From Oncomelania hupensis (Eukaryota > Mollusca > Gastropoda > Littorinimorpha > Pomatiopsidae), in NCBI GenBank assembly GCA_036898135.1, contig CM072522.1:32723951-32787950 (forward strand): 64,000 bases of DNA, given 5' to 3'. Numbering within the stretch: position 1 is the first letter of the stretch; every line of letters starts with the position of its first letter. Positions 30,290 to 41,884 of this stretch are shown here, piece by piece. The position numbers and the translations under genes are program-made. The notes under the pieces were generated by a model. That model saw nothing but the letters and a program-made list of their open reading frames with translations. It was not told the DNA's origin and made no database searches.

Positions 30290-32402
30290 TGTGACGACAC
30301 GAGTTTTCAGATGGCAGGGAGAATTACACTTTTTAGGAAGTTACACTTCTCCGTATCTGTTGTACATAGCATAGCGTGACCGATTTACTTTTGCGTATGG
30401 AAGTGCAGTTTCGTAAAGTCCGTGCGATTCGTAGAAGACAGGGAGTCGGCCAATTTCGAATAGGGATACGCGTAATAAAGAACGTGCATACTGACGAGAG
30501 CTCGACTATTTTGCTTGTGGCCGGCGCAGTTTTTGGAGGGCAGAGTGGTTTGAGATGCTGTTGCGAGAGGAACGAATTCTAACGAGGCAGCACAACCCTG
30601 TGACAGAGGTCATTGTAGTGTAGGGTACTGTTGGAAGGGTGTGTTTATTGTTTATATAGCCACCCAAGGTCTTATGCCCTCGTCGGGATAAGGATGTTTA
30701 GAATTCGAAGGAAGATGTTAACTGCCATTCGTCAACGAATGTAGAGTTCCATACTTAAGGTGTGTGTAGTTCTCGATTGAACACCCACCAAGACTTAGTG
30801 TCTGTACCAGAGCTAAGGTGTCCTCATCCTCAGTATAAGTGTTATTTGGAAGGTGAAATAACGTGCAATAGCAAGAGAAAGTGACTCTCAAAAAGACTAA
30901 CCCATTGTGTTGTGACAGTGTTGTGTCGTGTTGTGGTGTTGGGGTAAAGGGCGTCACAAGCCGAGGCCTGTAAGGTGAGCAAATCCTGTCATTCAATTCT
31001 CTAGTGGCGCGCTCCGAGAACTGCGTACGTGTATGAGTGGTAATGAGTGTGGGGAAGGGGATGTATTTTAGGATGTATAATGAATTTTGTTGATTTTATA
31101 TGATTTTCTTATGATTTTCTTATTGTATATGTGATGGGGGAAATGTCGTTGCTGTTGTTGTTATAAAAGTGGGTCAAAGGCGACGATGGGGAATATAGAG
31201 AGAGAGAGAGAGAGAGTGAGGGTGTATGCATGGAGAGAGCGATAGAATGTATTATACTGAACAAAGATGAAGCGATGTTTATAAAGCAAGCATGTTTATA
31301 GTATAGTATGGCAAAGTAGTATGGATGAAGGGAGGTAATCGTGATGTGCTATAATCGTTGGGGGTGACGGTGGTGATGAAGGGGGGCGGAATGAATCAGG
31401 ACTGTGAGATTGTAGTGTGGTTGCGATAATTATGTATATTTATATAAACATTGGTGTGTAAAGAAGATGTGAATTATTAAGCATCAAAGGTTGGTTTATA
31501 TTATTGAAATGTGTGTATAGTATCTTGTATTATTATCATGGTATGCATAATTATACAGGTCAAGATGGTGGACGGAGGACGGCGTGTTATGTTAATTATA
31601 TAGTGTTTATTGTTTTGTGGGCATACTGTTAAGACTGTGTATATGTCAACAGGTGTGGGCTGATTATTACTTCTACGTGTTTCTTCTACCTGTTTATTTC
31701 TACGCATTATTTCAACGCTGTTGCCTTTGATGTTGCCTGTTATGCTGTACTGATGTTGCTGTTGTTGACGCTGACTGGGTCCTAGCCAGCCTGGGGTGTG
31801 CCTTTGCCTCTACAACAGAGTAGTGTTGTGGTGATCTCTTACACTGCTGCAGGTTTTGCCTATGTATCGAGGCAACACATTTACAGGAGGTTTTCATACC
31901 TAATTCATGCACACACAGACTCACATTGCACGCACCTAAAAACATATCCATTTAGTTAGAAGAATCATCCACTTATTGTGAAAGAGACTGTTAGCTCTCT
32001 GAGCTACTTGACAAGAACATTGAGACATTACTTCTGTGCCACAGCTTCGCCTAGATAATAGTTTATGATTCATCGCCATTGCTTATTATTTGAAGATTTG
32101 CATTTAGAATTGATTTGTTGATTTTGATTTTGCTGTATACACCTTGTAAAGAAACTGCTGTTGTTTAGTTCTGTTTGGGGTTTGTTGCAAGGGGAGGTAA
32201 TTGTTAGTTAGTATTGGGACGGGGGTCTATTTAGGGGTTGGGGAAAGGTTAGTTCCCATTTGTCCTGTGTTTGTATGTTGATTGTAGAATAAAAGAGTGT
32301 GACTGTATTCTGGCATTTTGTGTTAGTTTATTTTGTTTGAGTTTTATTCCTTCCACTCGCTTTATGAGCTGACGTCACTGAACCCGCTCGGGGGACGTGA
32401 CA
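30290..32402 (+). mobile_element. Solo long LTR 2 (2.11 kb)
   Basis: The ends TGTGACGACA and ACGTGACA have the canonical TG...CA form. The 5-bp duplication is AGCCC (30285-30289, 32403-32407). It shares with LTR 1 the CCACCCAAGGTCTT block, a GTGAGC donor-like site (30,975), AAGATGGTGG (31,562) and AATAAA (32,288). It contains a GA microsatellite near 31,198-31,217. Its intact ends and duplication suggest a younger insertion than LTR 1. Confidence 0.8.
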
Positions 32403-33987
32403 AGCCCCTTTCACCCCGGGTGTAGTGGTTTCTCTCCTAGCAAGGAAAACCCGACGACAACAAAATCCCCTTCCGCTCTCTACTATATAAACGGAAAAAG
32501 GGAAATAATAATGCGCATCCCCCTTGCCTCAAAGAGAGAACCCCAAAAGCACACCACGCAGGTTCGTCAGGAAGGCTTTAGGGCTCACAAGAGATGTGGT
32601 TTAATAAAAATCAAGTCTGACACCATCTCCGACAAACCGATCTTTCCATAGGTATAGGCTCGCCGAGACATCCAAATCCACAACCCAAAGAAAACACATC
32701 CCGCCCACAGCAGAGAGAATTCATTTTAAAAAATTACTAGGATGGATGCCTCCCACACCACAACCTAAGGAAACAAAGGTCTGTCAGAGAAAAATTTATT
32801 TACCCTCAATATTCAATGTTATGCGTAAAATATACTGTTAATTTTATTAAGAAATTTTATTTGTATAAATTATAAAAGTATAGTTGAGTTGCATGTGATG
32901 AAAATGCAATGTTTAGTTTCAAATAGAAATAGAATCAGAATTTTATCTTATACTAAACAATTAGAGTAATTAGAAAGAAAAACAACTACTAAACTAAACA
33001 CAAATTTATTTAAACAACACACTTCACAAAAACATTTCATACAAACAAGATCACACACAGAATGATGGGGAAATAAAAAAGCAATTTATTTTCTTCTAGA
33101 TCCTTGAGGTTTGTTTTTGGGTTTTGCTCACAGTCATGAAAAATTTTAACAGTTCAGTTCAGTGATTAGATTAACGTCCCCAGACACAGTGCGTATAGGC
33201 AGTTCAGTTCAGTTCAGTGGTTAATAGTAAAATTTACGTCCCCGGACACATTAAGCTTATAGGGGACGGGTGAACCACCAACCATTCTCAGTGGTTTCGT
33301 TTCGTTTAGATAAATTAAAGTCCCAAGTCAGAATAGCGAATATAGTTGTCTTTCTTTTTTAAATAGTTATTGTTACATAAAAGATATTTAATTCAAGAAA
33401 ATTTCATAGTATAAAATTTATAATTATTTAAGTTCTATTAAATATTTCATTCTATAATTGTAACGAAATAATAATAGGTTACAGATTTCAGGTTGTTGCA
33501 TATTTTCTAAGGTTATTAAAAAAATATATTATTTAGGTTAATACGTATAAAAAAGAAAATCCTTGGTATTTTTGTCAAAAACCAAAAATGTTGAAACGAT
33601 ATAGATTCAAAATATTATTACCAGCCTACCACAGAGAATCAGCCCTAGTAAAATAAAATATTTTAAAGTCACAGAACACAGAGAATCAAGTATTCAAATC
33701 CATTCATAACTTTCGAGAATAATCTTCAGAATTTGGAAATTTCATATTTTCGTAATAAAATATCTACCAATTTAGGAGAATTTAGTAAGAAATTTTCTTC
33801 TTTACGTGGACTTATTGTGCTATTGTAATTTTAAAGTTCCAAAAAGGCAGAAAATAGTGTTGAAAAAAAGGGAGAAAAAAAAACTAAGTCCACGGACGCC
33901 TAAAACCTAACAAAATTTACTTTCAAATTCAAGATGTCATCTTCTTTGATCAAAATCAGCGTACGAGCGTTCGCTATGCTAAGATAA

Positions 33988-34561
33988 CATTACATTACAT
34001 TACATAATTGTTGCTTTAGGTCCAGCGGACTCTTCCGAGCCAAATCAGGACAGCACAACCCCCAATCCGCATAAAAGATCTGCTGAAACAACCCTAGTGG
34101 GAAAACTGAATGCCCTCCTCCAGCCAGTCACTTTACAATAAAGACATCCCATGCAGGGAACGCTGAGGCTACACTCTAATTTATCGAACTCCTGTTTACA
34201 AAAACAGAATACAAACATCATTATAAATTATCAACAAAACATATACATATAAAATGCCTACATTGCTAAATAATAACATCATAGGAAGCCCTAGTGACCA
34301 CCTGGCAGAAAGCGTCCAATATTCCCAACCTGATCCAACAGACCTCATACACAAACAAGGAGTCTTGTCCCGGAAGAGTTTTCAAGAAAAAAGGTAGGTG
34401 ACTGGTCTAGCGAAGAAGAAGATAGTATAGCACATTGATAGAACAGAGCAGGACTGAGAAAGAGCAAATGAGAAAGACAGCGACAGTGGGAATTTAAAGC
34501 ACTAAATTTCCAGAAAGTGGGGATACTATTTATAATGAAACCCCCGGCACCCCAACGGGGG
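33988..34561 (-). mobile_element. R-family retroposon, best-bounded copy (574 bp)
   Basis: Flanked by a perfect 17-bp duplication TCGCTATGCTAAGATAA (33971-33987 and 34562-34578), the signature of target-primed reverse transcription. Sense is the minus strand: head CCCCCGTTGGGGTGCCGGGG, a TATA-like stretch (TATAAATAG in most copies, TATAATG-side variant here), a body without coding potential, and an ATGTA pentamer tail. No tRNA-like A/B boxes are convincing, so it may be a LINE-dependent non-coding retroposon of its own kind. Confidence 0.85.
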
Positions 34562-34581
34562 TCGCTATGCTAAGATAAATT

Positions 34582-34782
34582 AGTAGTCGCCTATACGCTT
34601 CGGTGTCATGTGACTAGAATCTACAGTTACGCGAACGCTCCTCCCCTATACGCATTGTGTCCGGGGACATTAACGCTATGCTAAGATAAATTAACGTCCC
34701 CGGACACAATGCGTATAGGGGAGGAGCGTTCGCGTAACTGTAGATTATAGTCACATGACACCGAAGCGTATAGACGACTACT
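34582..34782. repeat. Near-perfect palindrome, 91-bp arms, 19-bp spacer
   Basis: The left arm (34582-34672) and right arm (34692-34782) are reverse complements apart from a few mismatches. Each contains GCGAACGCTCCTCCCCTATA or its complement and the 3' part of the tRNA-derived SINE family (CACATGACACCGAAGCGTA). The structure looks like two SINE-related tails placed head to head. Confidence 0.85.
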
Positions 34783-34812
34783 GGTCACATTATTCTGACT
34801 GCAAAAAGTAAC

Positions 34813-34998
34813 TGCAGATTATAGTCACATGACACCGAAGCGTATAGGTGACTACTGGTAACATTATTCTGACACCAGCGAACCAGTTGATGGTAAGGGG
34901 AAAATAATATGGTCACACACTGGCCAATCCGGGATTCGAACCAGGTACCTTTCGGTTACTAGTAAGACGCTCTACCAACTGAGCTACTCGGCCCCAAC
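34813..34998 (-). mobile_element. tRNA-derived SINE
   Basis: Same family as 15,442-15,637. The minus strand has GAGTAGCTCAGTTGG (A box) and GGTTCGAATCC (B box), a body with CATATTATTTTCCCC, and a 3' end near TAATCTGCAGTTAC. Confidence 0.85.
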
Positions 34999-35013
34999 TT
35001 TCTTCTTTCTTTT

Positions 35014-35526
35014 GTAAATTAACGTCCCCGGACACAGTGCGTATAGGGGACAAGGCCCCAAATTCGTTTCGTTTCGTGGTTAGATTAACGTCCTCGGACA
35101 CTGTGAGTATAAGGGACAAGGCCCCAACTTCGTTTCGTTTCGTGGTTAGATTAACATTTCCGGACACTGTGCGTATAAGGGACAAGGCCCCAACGCAACT
35201 GTAGATTATAGTCACACGACACCGAAGCGTATAGGCGACTACTGGTCACATTATTCTGACACCAGCGAACCAGTTGAAGGTAAGGGGAAAATAATATGGT
35301 CACACATTGGCCAATCCGGGATTCGAACCAGGTACCTTTCGGTTACTAGTAAGACGCTCTACCAACTGAACTACCCGGCCCCTCAAGGCCCCAATTCGTT
35401 TCGTGGTTAGATTAACGTCCCCGGACACAATGCATATAGGGGACAATGGCCCCAAGTTAGTTAGTTATATAGATTAATGTCCTCGGGGACACATAAGCGT
35501 ATAGGGGACTATGATGGCCCCAACTG
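35014..35526. repeat. Tandem repeat of about 66 bp around CGGACAC, interrupted by a SINE
   Basis: Full units lie at 35063-35128 and 35129-35194, each TTCGTTTCGTTTCGTGG, then GATTAACGTCC, CGGACACTGTG and GGCCCCAAC. Partial units precede (35014-35062) and follow (35384-35526). The SINE at 35195-35383 splits the array. Related single units occur at 33,165-33,280 and 34,665-34,730. Confidence 0.75.
35195..35383 (-). mobile_element. tRNA-derived SINE inside the 66-bp array
   Basis: The minus strand begins GGGGCCGGGTAGTTCAGTTGG and carries the B box GGTTCGAATCC; the 3' end is TAATCTACAGTTGC. Same family as the two other SINEs in the window. Confidence 0.85.
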
Positions 35527-36106
35527 TAAATACAGTTACTTTTATAGCTGAAGCAAGGAATAAAACAGCCAATCATCTTCCATGTTTCACTGCACGTGAT
35601 CTATGCTAACAAATCAGAAATTACTTTTAACATTCATGCATCATGGACAGCGATCACACACTCTAGTGTGTACGGATTTTAGTCAAATGTACTGGTTCTT
35701 TGAAAATAACAGGGTCTACCGCTAACATAGGTAAGAAGTTTATTTGTCATACTTTATTATGAACCATCGAGGAGTAAGATCTGATAATTCTTAAAGAAAA
35801 TACACCGGCTCAAACAGCTTAGCACCGGTTGCGCACCTAAATGGCCGCCAATTTTAAAGGTATGGCTATTCGACCTATTCCAACCCGGTGCAAACATATT
35901 TATAATCGGTGCAGAAAAACGAGTCGGTGTTTTAGCAACCTAAAACACTTAGGATTAGCGCTCCAAGTGACTTGGATAGCGGCACCGGGATTAACACAAT
36001 TTTGCACCAACTTCTCCGGACTGTAAACAAAAAGGCTCTGTGTAATTCTCCCATTCAACTTTTTCTTCTATCTTTATACCCGGTGCAAACATATTTCTAA
36101 ACGGTG

Positions 36107-36311
36107 CAGGCCTGAAAATGGCGACTAATTTAATCGCCATGGCTAGTGGAAAAAAAAATTGGCGACTGAAAAAAAAACTTTAGTCGCCAAATGCGAGTGC
36201 GCTAAAATGAACTTTTTTTTAGTTTGGCTAGTAAAGTTTTTAGTTTGGCTAGTAAAATTTTTAAGTCACTAGCCAAAGGCTAGTGGGACCTTTTTTTCAT
36301 TTTCAGGGCTG
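36107..36311. mobile_element. hAT-type MITE (205 bp), 5-bp duplication
   Basis: Ends CAGGCCTGAAAATG and, inverted, CAGCCCTGAAAATG. Flanked by CGGTG (36102-36106 and 36312-36316); block D has the empty site. Non-coding, with repeats of GGCTAGTAAA and GGCGACT inside. Confidence 0.8.
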
Positions 36312-36581
36312 CGGTGTAGAAGAATGAGAGTCGGTGTTTTAGCAACCTAAAACACTTAGGATTAGTGCTCCAAGTGACTCGGATAGCTGCACCGGGTTTA
36401 ACACAATTTTGCACCGACTTCACCAAACTGTAAACAAAGGACCCGTGCAATTCTTCCATTGAACTGTTTCCTTTCTCTTTATAATTGCAATTCCTAATCT
36501 AAAACTTCTCCTCTACACTACATTTCATTTTTAATTCAATTTGCTATAAAAGACCAACCAAAATACAGAAGGTGGGAAGGC

Positions 36582-37643
36582 CAGAGCTGCCAACCCCCAA
36601 AAAAGTTTTCAGTAGCAAAAATTCTGAATTTCAGTAGTTTTATGACATTTTCAGTAGCCATACGTCCTCACTTTTTTTTAACGAAGACATGCATAAACAC
36701 ACACACACTACTAAACAAGCACAGTTGCAAGGAAAGATGACACACTTCATACAATACTCCACATTTATTGAACTTGCTCTATTCTCTCTCTGGGAACATG
36801 TCTAGTCTTTAGCAAGGCCCAATCTGGTGGCAGCCTTGCACTTTCACATGCAAAGCTCTTGGCAACTTGGGAGTCCGGGAACATTGCCTTCACTAACTTA
36901 CTGAAGTGATCTGCTACCGACGCAGGCAAATTGTGCCCTGCAACGAAGGTCGTGAAGAGTGTTTCCGCACGAATTATTGAGAGATCCATATCAGGCTGGA
37001 AGAAGGTGGCTACCGACTGAACAGGGACTAACTTTTCTGGATCAGGGCAACGACTTTTGTGACGATTGCCATTCACGTGTCGCGTCACATCATGGAAGCC
37101 GCCATGTTGTATGCTAAAATCTGCCAAGCACGCTGTACAATACACGCTGTGTTTTGATCTCGATGACGCAGTGATGCACGGAAATTTTTCAGAATACTCT
37201 TTCCTGTACTCTTGATTTGCTGTCCTCTTCTTTTTTTCTGGGCTTTCATCGCTAGTTTTTTTTCTTTTTGGCATCACGGATTCAAAATACGCCGCACACA
37301 AACTTTTCTTCTCGCAGTGTAGAAAGTGACCCGGAAACGAAAGTGTCACAGAAAGGTCGAGGTCTTGTGCAGCGATTGGCCGTTTGCAAAACCACTTCAC
37401 GGTGATTGGTCGAATTTCCTAACATGCACTGGGAGCGTGATCTATTACTCCGTGCACGTAAACCGAATGACCGTGACCTTGAGGTGCTACGGGAGGCACA
37501 GGCGCTCAATAAAACTCGTTAAAACTGTAATACTATTGTCGAAAATTGACTTTCCGTAGTAAATTTTCGATTTGCGTAGCTCCGTAGCAGCGTATTCATT
37601 TCCGGAGTAAACTACGGAAATTCCGTAGTGGTTGGCAGCTCTG
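36582..37643 (-). mobile_element. hAT element (1.06 kb), deletion derivative
   Basis: Found in block C and absent from D. Terminal repeats CAGAGCTGCCAACC at both ends (inverted), flanked by GAAGGC sequences of about 7 bp. Motifs resembling TCAGTAGC on the left and CCGTAG on the right recur beneath the ends, as transposase-binding sites do in hAT elements. It keeps only the N-terminal part of a transposase. Confidence 0.8.
36765..37274 (-). pseudogene. N-terminal fragment of a hAT transposase
   Basis: Starts MPKRKKTSDE (an upstream ATG at 37,400 probably lies in the 5' UTR). A basic nuclear-localisation-like start is followed by a BED-like zinc finger, YCTACLADFSIQHGGFHDVTRH...H, as in ZNF862-type hAT proteins. 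The frame ends after about 169 residues, before the catalytic RNase-H-like domain, so it cannot act as transposase but could still bind DNA. Confidence 0.7.
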
Positions 37644-38468
37644 GAAGGCTAGAATTAATTTTTCATAAGAAAACTAAGTCGACTGTTTAGATCTAGACTC
37701 CCGCTAAAATTGTCAATCAGGTTACCTTGACTACGGATGGCAACCGTAAATTCTTTTCTACAGTTTACTGAGCAATCACATTTTTCTTCACAAAACGATC
37801 ATAGCAACTCTGAAAAATCTATTATCCACTCAAATTTCGCCACACAACACATCCAAAAATTCGTTAAAATAATTCTTCACAGGTATGCCATTTTCACTGC
37901 ATACACAACATTTAGCTTTGAAATTTAGATCTGCTATTTATAACCATCCCTAGATAAAATAAAAATATTTTGCTCAACACACATTCACAGAAATCAATAT
38001 CAGATACAATTTGATGATCACATTCTACACCACTAGAAAAACACACAGTTCACACAATATCTCTAGTACCTGCATTCTTCTCCTTGTCGTCTGCTTGTAT
38101 GCCAAGGCACATGTATAACAAAAGCAACCATAGGCACATGCAACCTAATTATTAAAATTTAATTTATAGTCTAGTTTATCAATTTACAACAAAATGTTTT
38201 ACTAGCCATCCAAAGAGGCTTACAATTTTACTAATTTATTATTTTACAAATAAAATGTTTTACAAGCCAACCGGAGGGCTTACATCCTTCCCTGCTAAAA
38301 AAAAAATGCTCCTGCATTTATTTATTGCAAAAAATATTTATAACATTATGAAAGGTTATAAAAATTTTATTTATTTATTTTGCAGGTGAAATTATGAATT
38401 AAAAGAACATGTTAGGAGGAATTCAATCCATTTCCTGGCGGACTTCTGTACGCAATGGCAAAACGTTA

Positions 38469-39317
38469 TTACAGGTCCAGAGGACAGCCAGAGAGAGATT
38501 TGATCAACTCCCTTCGGACCTCGGAGAGAGGCGACAGCTTTTCATGCAGCTTACGCACGAAATAAAAAACGGATTCATCATTCAATTCACCAGTCACCAC
38601 TCTCCGTAGGGTCCGAGAGTAGATGTCTCTGGCTTCCTGGGCAGGAGAACTGATCTTTGGAAATCTCATTCCAGGCAGCAAAAGGCAACTATATAGATCA
38701 AAAATTTCCCTTTGACCTAAATCAAGGGGAACACCTTCCTTCAATGCCAGTACCGAGGCCGCATAAAAAAAATGAGATGTTCTCCCCTCGGAACCCATTC
38801 TATCCCAATTTCCTGGTGGCCATGTTAGTCCGCCAGGAAGGACTACCTCCCCACTGTAAGACCATTTTCGTGGACATGGCATAATTAAACCTGGAACTCC
38901 AGCCTCTAACATTTCCCGTGCCATTTGGACCTCTGGTACATCCCCCCCATCCGTCAAGACAACTGGTGACAAGGCCTGAGTAAATGGTTGAGTTTCAAGA
39001 GGTGGAACATGCGCTTTCTCAAGTTCATCTGAAGATGGACGATAATCAACCAAAGGCAGTTCTTCAGCCGAAACAGTTGAAACAGTAGGACGCACAAAAT
39101 GATTAGTAGAATCTACAGTACCATCTTTCTTGTTAGGAAGGGATGCAACAACAGTGGGCACACACACTGGAGCGGATTCCAGGGAAAAATCCGACGACGA
39201 CGAACTTCCTCCAGTAGTTTCCTTTCTGCCAGAATGCTTCCGTCGCAGATGTCTTCTCAGCGAAAACTTGTTGCAAAACATTTCTTTGCAAATTGGGCAT
39301 TGTGAATTGATCTTGTT
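38469..39317 (-). CDS. Terminal exon with one C2H2 finger
   Basis: Enters in phase 0 after the acceptor TTCTTGTATTGCAG and runs 282 residues to a stop. There is no ATG at its head, so it must be spliced to upstream exons or be a relic. Residues 7-29 form a C2H2 finger (CPICKEMFCNKFSLRRHLRRKH). A Ser-rich linker follows, then about 150 residues with no recognised domain (W/G/P-rich GGLTWPPGNWDRM and a helical C-terminus). Phase 0 makes it compatible with exon 3 of gene B, 14.7 kb upstream on the same strand; that link is inference. Confidence 0.5.
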   Translation of the reverse strand, partial: NKINSQCPICKEMFCNKFSLRRHLRRKHSGRKETTGGSSSSSDFSLESAPVCVPTVVASLPNKKDGTVDSTNHFVRPTVSTVSAEELPLVDYRPSSDELEKAHVPPLETQPFTQALSPVVLTDGGDVPEVQMAREMLEAGVPGLIMPCPRKWSYSGEVVLPGGLTWPPGNWDRMGSEGRTSHFFYAASVLALKEGVPLDLGQREIFDLYSCLLLPGMRFPKISSPAQEARDIYSRTLRRVVTGELNDESVFYFVRKLHEKLSPLSEVRRELIKSLSGCPLDL

Positions 39318-39319
39318 CT

Positions 39320-40005
39320 GCAATACAAGAACGTTCCGGTAAGTCTTATCTATCTCTACTAGTTGACCAGAAGTAATTATGAATTAAAATATAAATACAT
39401 CTTTCCCCATAGCCAATCGAGGCATCCAATACCATCAGGGGAAAGGTCCATCAGTTATTTCCACAGTAAACGCAGTGTTTACTAACTGGAAATAAGTGAT
39501 AGAACGAACAAAATTCCGTGCCCTAAGTATCAAACGGAGAACCTACGGACACTATAATCCATCCTGCAACCAGCTTTACCAATCTATCGCACCCCTTAGC
39601 CCGCGACCTGAAAGTGAGCATCGTCAATTGCAGATGGCTAAATCACTCAATTGGTTTTTCCAATATCTTGTCGACGGTCCATCAGACACCAACTAAGCAA
39701 GAAGCCAAAGTTTGAGATTATCTATAAATCCCGAAACAAATAATAAGCCGACTGGGCTTCGGACAATCGGAAATAAAATATATCGTGGATAGGCACCCCT
39801 GATCATGCCCCAAACATGGAACTAAAGGAAAGAAACTGAACTTCTTCATATTCTTAAGGTCAACAATTTTTCTTGTTATGCAGAACTGATGATCTCACTA
39901 ATTATTTACACATCTAAGCTGCACTTTAATATTAAATTACTAGTTTATTTATTTATTTATGTCATCTTATTGCTAATTTTATTTTGTTTCATTTTTTTAT
40001 TTTAA

Positions 40006-40068
<63 letters not shown>

Positions 40069-40440
40069 ACAACTTTGTGTAGCATAAATAAGAAGTGTTC
40101 ATGTTTAGGTTGTCCAGTCCATGTTCATATAGCTTAGCCATCTTGTTACATTCATAGACATTGTATGACATAATTTGTCTTCATCACAGTAAAAAACAAA
40201 AAAATTTCAAGGCCATCACAATTTGAGTCAAGAAAGTTTCTGGCACAGTGGTAGACTAAAGATCTGCTCACAAAACACTAAACTGTGACTGTCAGAGCAT
40301 TAGGTAAGCATCAGTTATGCAGAAGAATAACTTTTGGAGATTAAGTTTTTGATTGCACATTCTTTTATAGTGTTCTGTTGATCTTCAGTTTAATTCAAGT
40401 CACACTTTAGTTTCGTGTTGTTACTAAACACACACATACA
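39320..40440. other. Spacer with ATT microsatellite
   Basis: Nothing coding is supported. It contains a pure ATT triplet array at 40,009-40,066. Confidence 0.5.
40009..40066. repeat. (ATT)n microsatellite
   Basis: About 19 uninterrupted triplets. Confidence 0.95.
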
Positions 40441-40462
40441 CAATAATCAATCCAGCTGAAAA

Positions 40463-41498
40463 TTATAAGCTTGAAATACATGAGTCTGTAGTATCATTGG
40501 AAGCTTGTATGTTTATTAGTTGTTTATCCACCTGGGTATTAACACCCTTATATGGCATTAATCGGTCAATGTGATGAGCTTTAGGAATTGACTTCGCAGT
40601 TTTCTTCAACATATATGTCAGATCATCTACTTTCTTTGTTACAAGGTATGGACCTTTCCAACGGCGAACTAACTTCTGACAAATTCCAACTGAACGACTG
40701 GGTTCAAACAATCACACCAATTGTCCTGGAGTAAAGGCACGTTTCCTAGCATGAAGGTCATAATATCGTTTCTGGTAAGTTGATCTTTTCTTGATGTTTT
40801 TCCTGGCTATTTCATGAGCTTCTGACAATGTTGACTATAGATTCTGGACATACTCAGGGATTGATTAATCTGGCTGGATCTCCTTTGGGCGCTGGATTCT
40901 TGCTTCCACAGGTAACGTAATTTCATGGCCAAACACCATCATATTGGGTGTAATTTGTGTAGTGCTATGCTCTGAAGCACGATAAGCCATGAGGTAAGTA
41001 GATGTCCCACAACTTTTGCTTTTGTTCACAATACATGGTTAGCATGTTAGCAAGTGTTCTCATAAACCTTTCCACGCCTCCATTTGCTTGTGGATGATAA
41101 CTTGTTGTTCTAGTTTTATCAATGTGTAATAGATGGCACATTTCTTTGAAGATACAACTTTCAAAATTACTCCCTTGGTCAGTAATAATTTGTAGTGGCG
41201 TTCCAAAACGACAGACGAATTCACTGACAAAAATTTTAGCAATTGTCTGGGCCTCTTGATCAGGCATTGCAAATACTTCTGTCCACTTTGTAAATAAGTC
41301 TGTGACGACTAGCACATATTTGTTGCCTTTATGAGTGATAGGTAGAGGACCCATAATGTCTAGTGCAACTCGTTCCATAGGCTCACCAACAGCATAACAA
41401 CCCAACGGAGCATGAGATTTGCTTTTAGGAGTCCTTTTAGCTGCACAACAATCACATTGCTGTACATAATGTTCCAGATTTTCACGCATTTTTGGCCA
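40463..41498 (-). pseudogene. Ty3/Gypsy integrase, C-terminal part
   Basis: The minus strand continues the polyprotein split by the DIRS-type element. 40965-41489 holds the second half of the HHCC zinc module (CDCC) and the integrase core, with the catalytic Asp in ALDIMGPLP, the second Asp in ITDQGSNFES and the Glu in NGGVERFMRT. 40463-40711 holds the C-terminal GPY/F-type module (WKGPYLVTKK). At least one in-frame stop lies between these parts, near 40,709, so the gene is dead. No LTR is recognised on this side. Confidence 0.85.
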
Positions 41499-41545
41499 AT
41501 AAAATTAAAATTTTATCTCTAAATTTATTATTAATAAGCATACTT

Positions 41546-41711
41546 ACCATGACTCACTAGTGCAATGTTTATGGCGTTGCTAGGCGAAGTGCCTCTCTAA
41601 CGGAAGTAACAAATTAAAACAGCCGTAGAGTTGCTTCCCCTGACCCACACTCCCCGTGCTTTTCATGCTACAACGCGCGTCAAAGCGCTCACAGCAAAGT
41701 CAGTATATTTC
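41546..41711. repeat. DIRS left terminal inverted repeat
   Basis: 166 bp from ACCATGACTCACTAGTGCA to CAGTATATTTC, the complement of 46013-46178 with no evident mismatch. Confidence 0.9.
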
Positions 41712-41753
41712 ATTCCTTATTTGGAACTGCGGGGAGGTGGGAGGGACATAAAA

Positions 41754-41843
41754 GTGAGTCATGGTAAGTATGCTTATTAATAATAAATTTAGAGATAAAA
41801 TTTTAATATTAATGTCACATACTAACCATGACTCACTAGTGCA
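41754..41843. repeat. DIRS internal complementary region
   Basis: 41754-41804 reads as the complement of the left terminus (GTGAGTCATGGTAAGTATGC and on to AAAATTTT). 41808-41843 reads as the complement of the right terminus (ATTAATGTCACATACTAACC...). In known DIRS elements this region templates circularisation of the DNA intermediate. Confidence 0.85.
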
Positions 41844-41884
41844 GATTAGCACGAAAAGGACGGAGGGGAAGCAACTTACCTGAA

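Larger units (their letters stand above)
32430..38286. repeat. Paralogous block C (duplicate of block D)
   Basis: Matches 48,241-52,596 in order: 32,430-33,070 with 48,241-48,900; 33,420-33,960 with 48,903-49,440; 35,540-36,106 with 49,465-50,040; 37,644-38,286 with 51,955-52,596. Extra material in C consists of retroposons, SINEs, a MITE and a hAT element. A unit of about 200 bp containing CCGGTGCAAACATATT is itself tandemly repeated in both blocks. Confidence 0.75.

Noticed and set aside
27889..32402. Reading the two 2-kb LTRs as the ends of one provirus
   Set aside because: Each has its own, different 5-bp duplication (GATCT and AGCCC), only about 420 non-coding bp lie between, and their sequences are too different.
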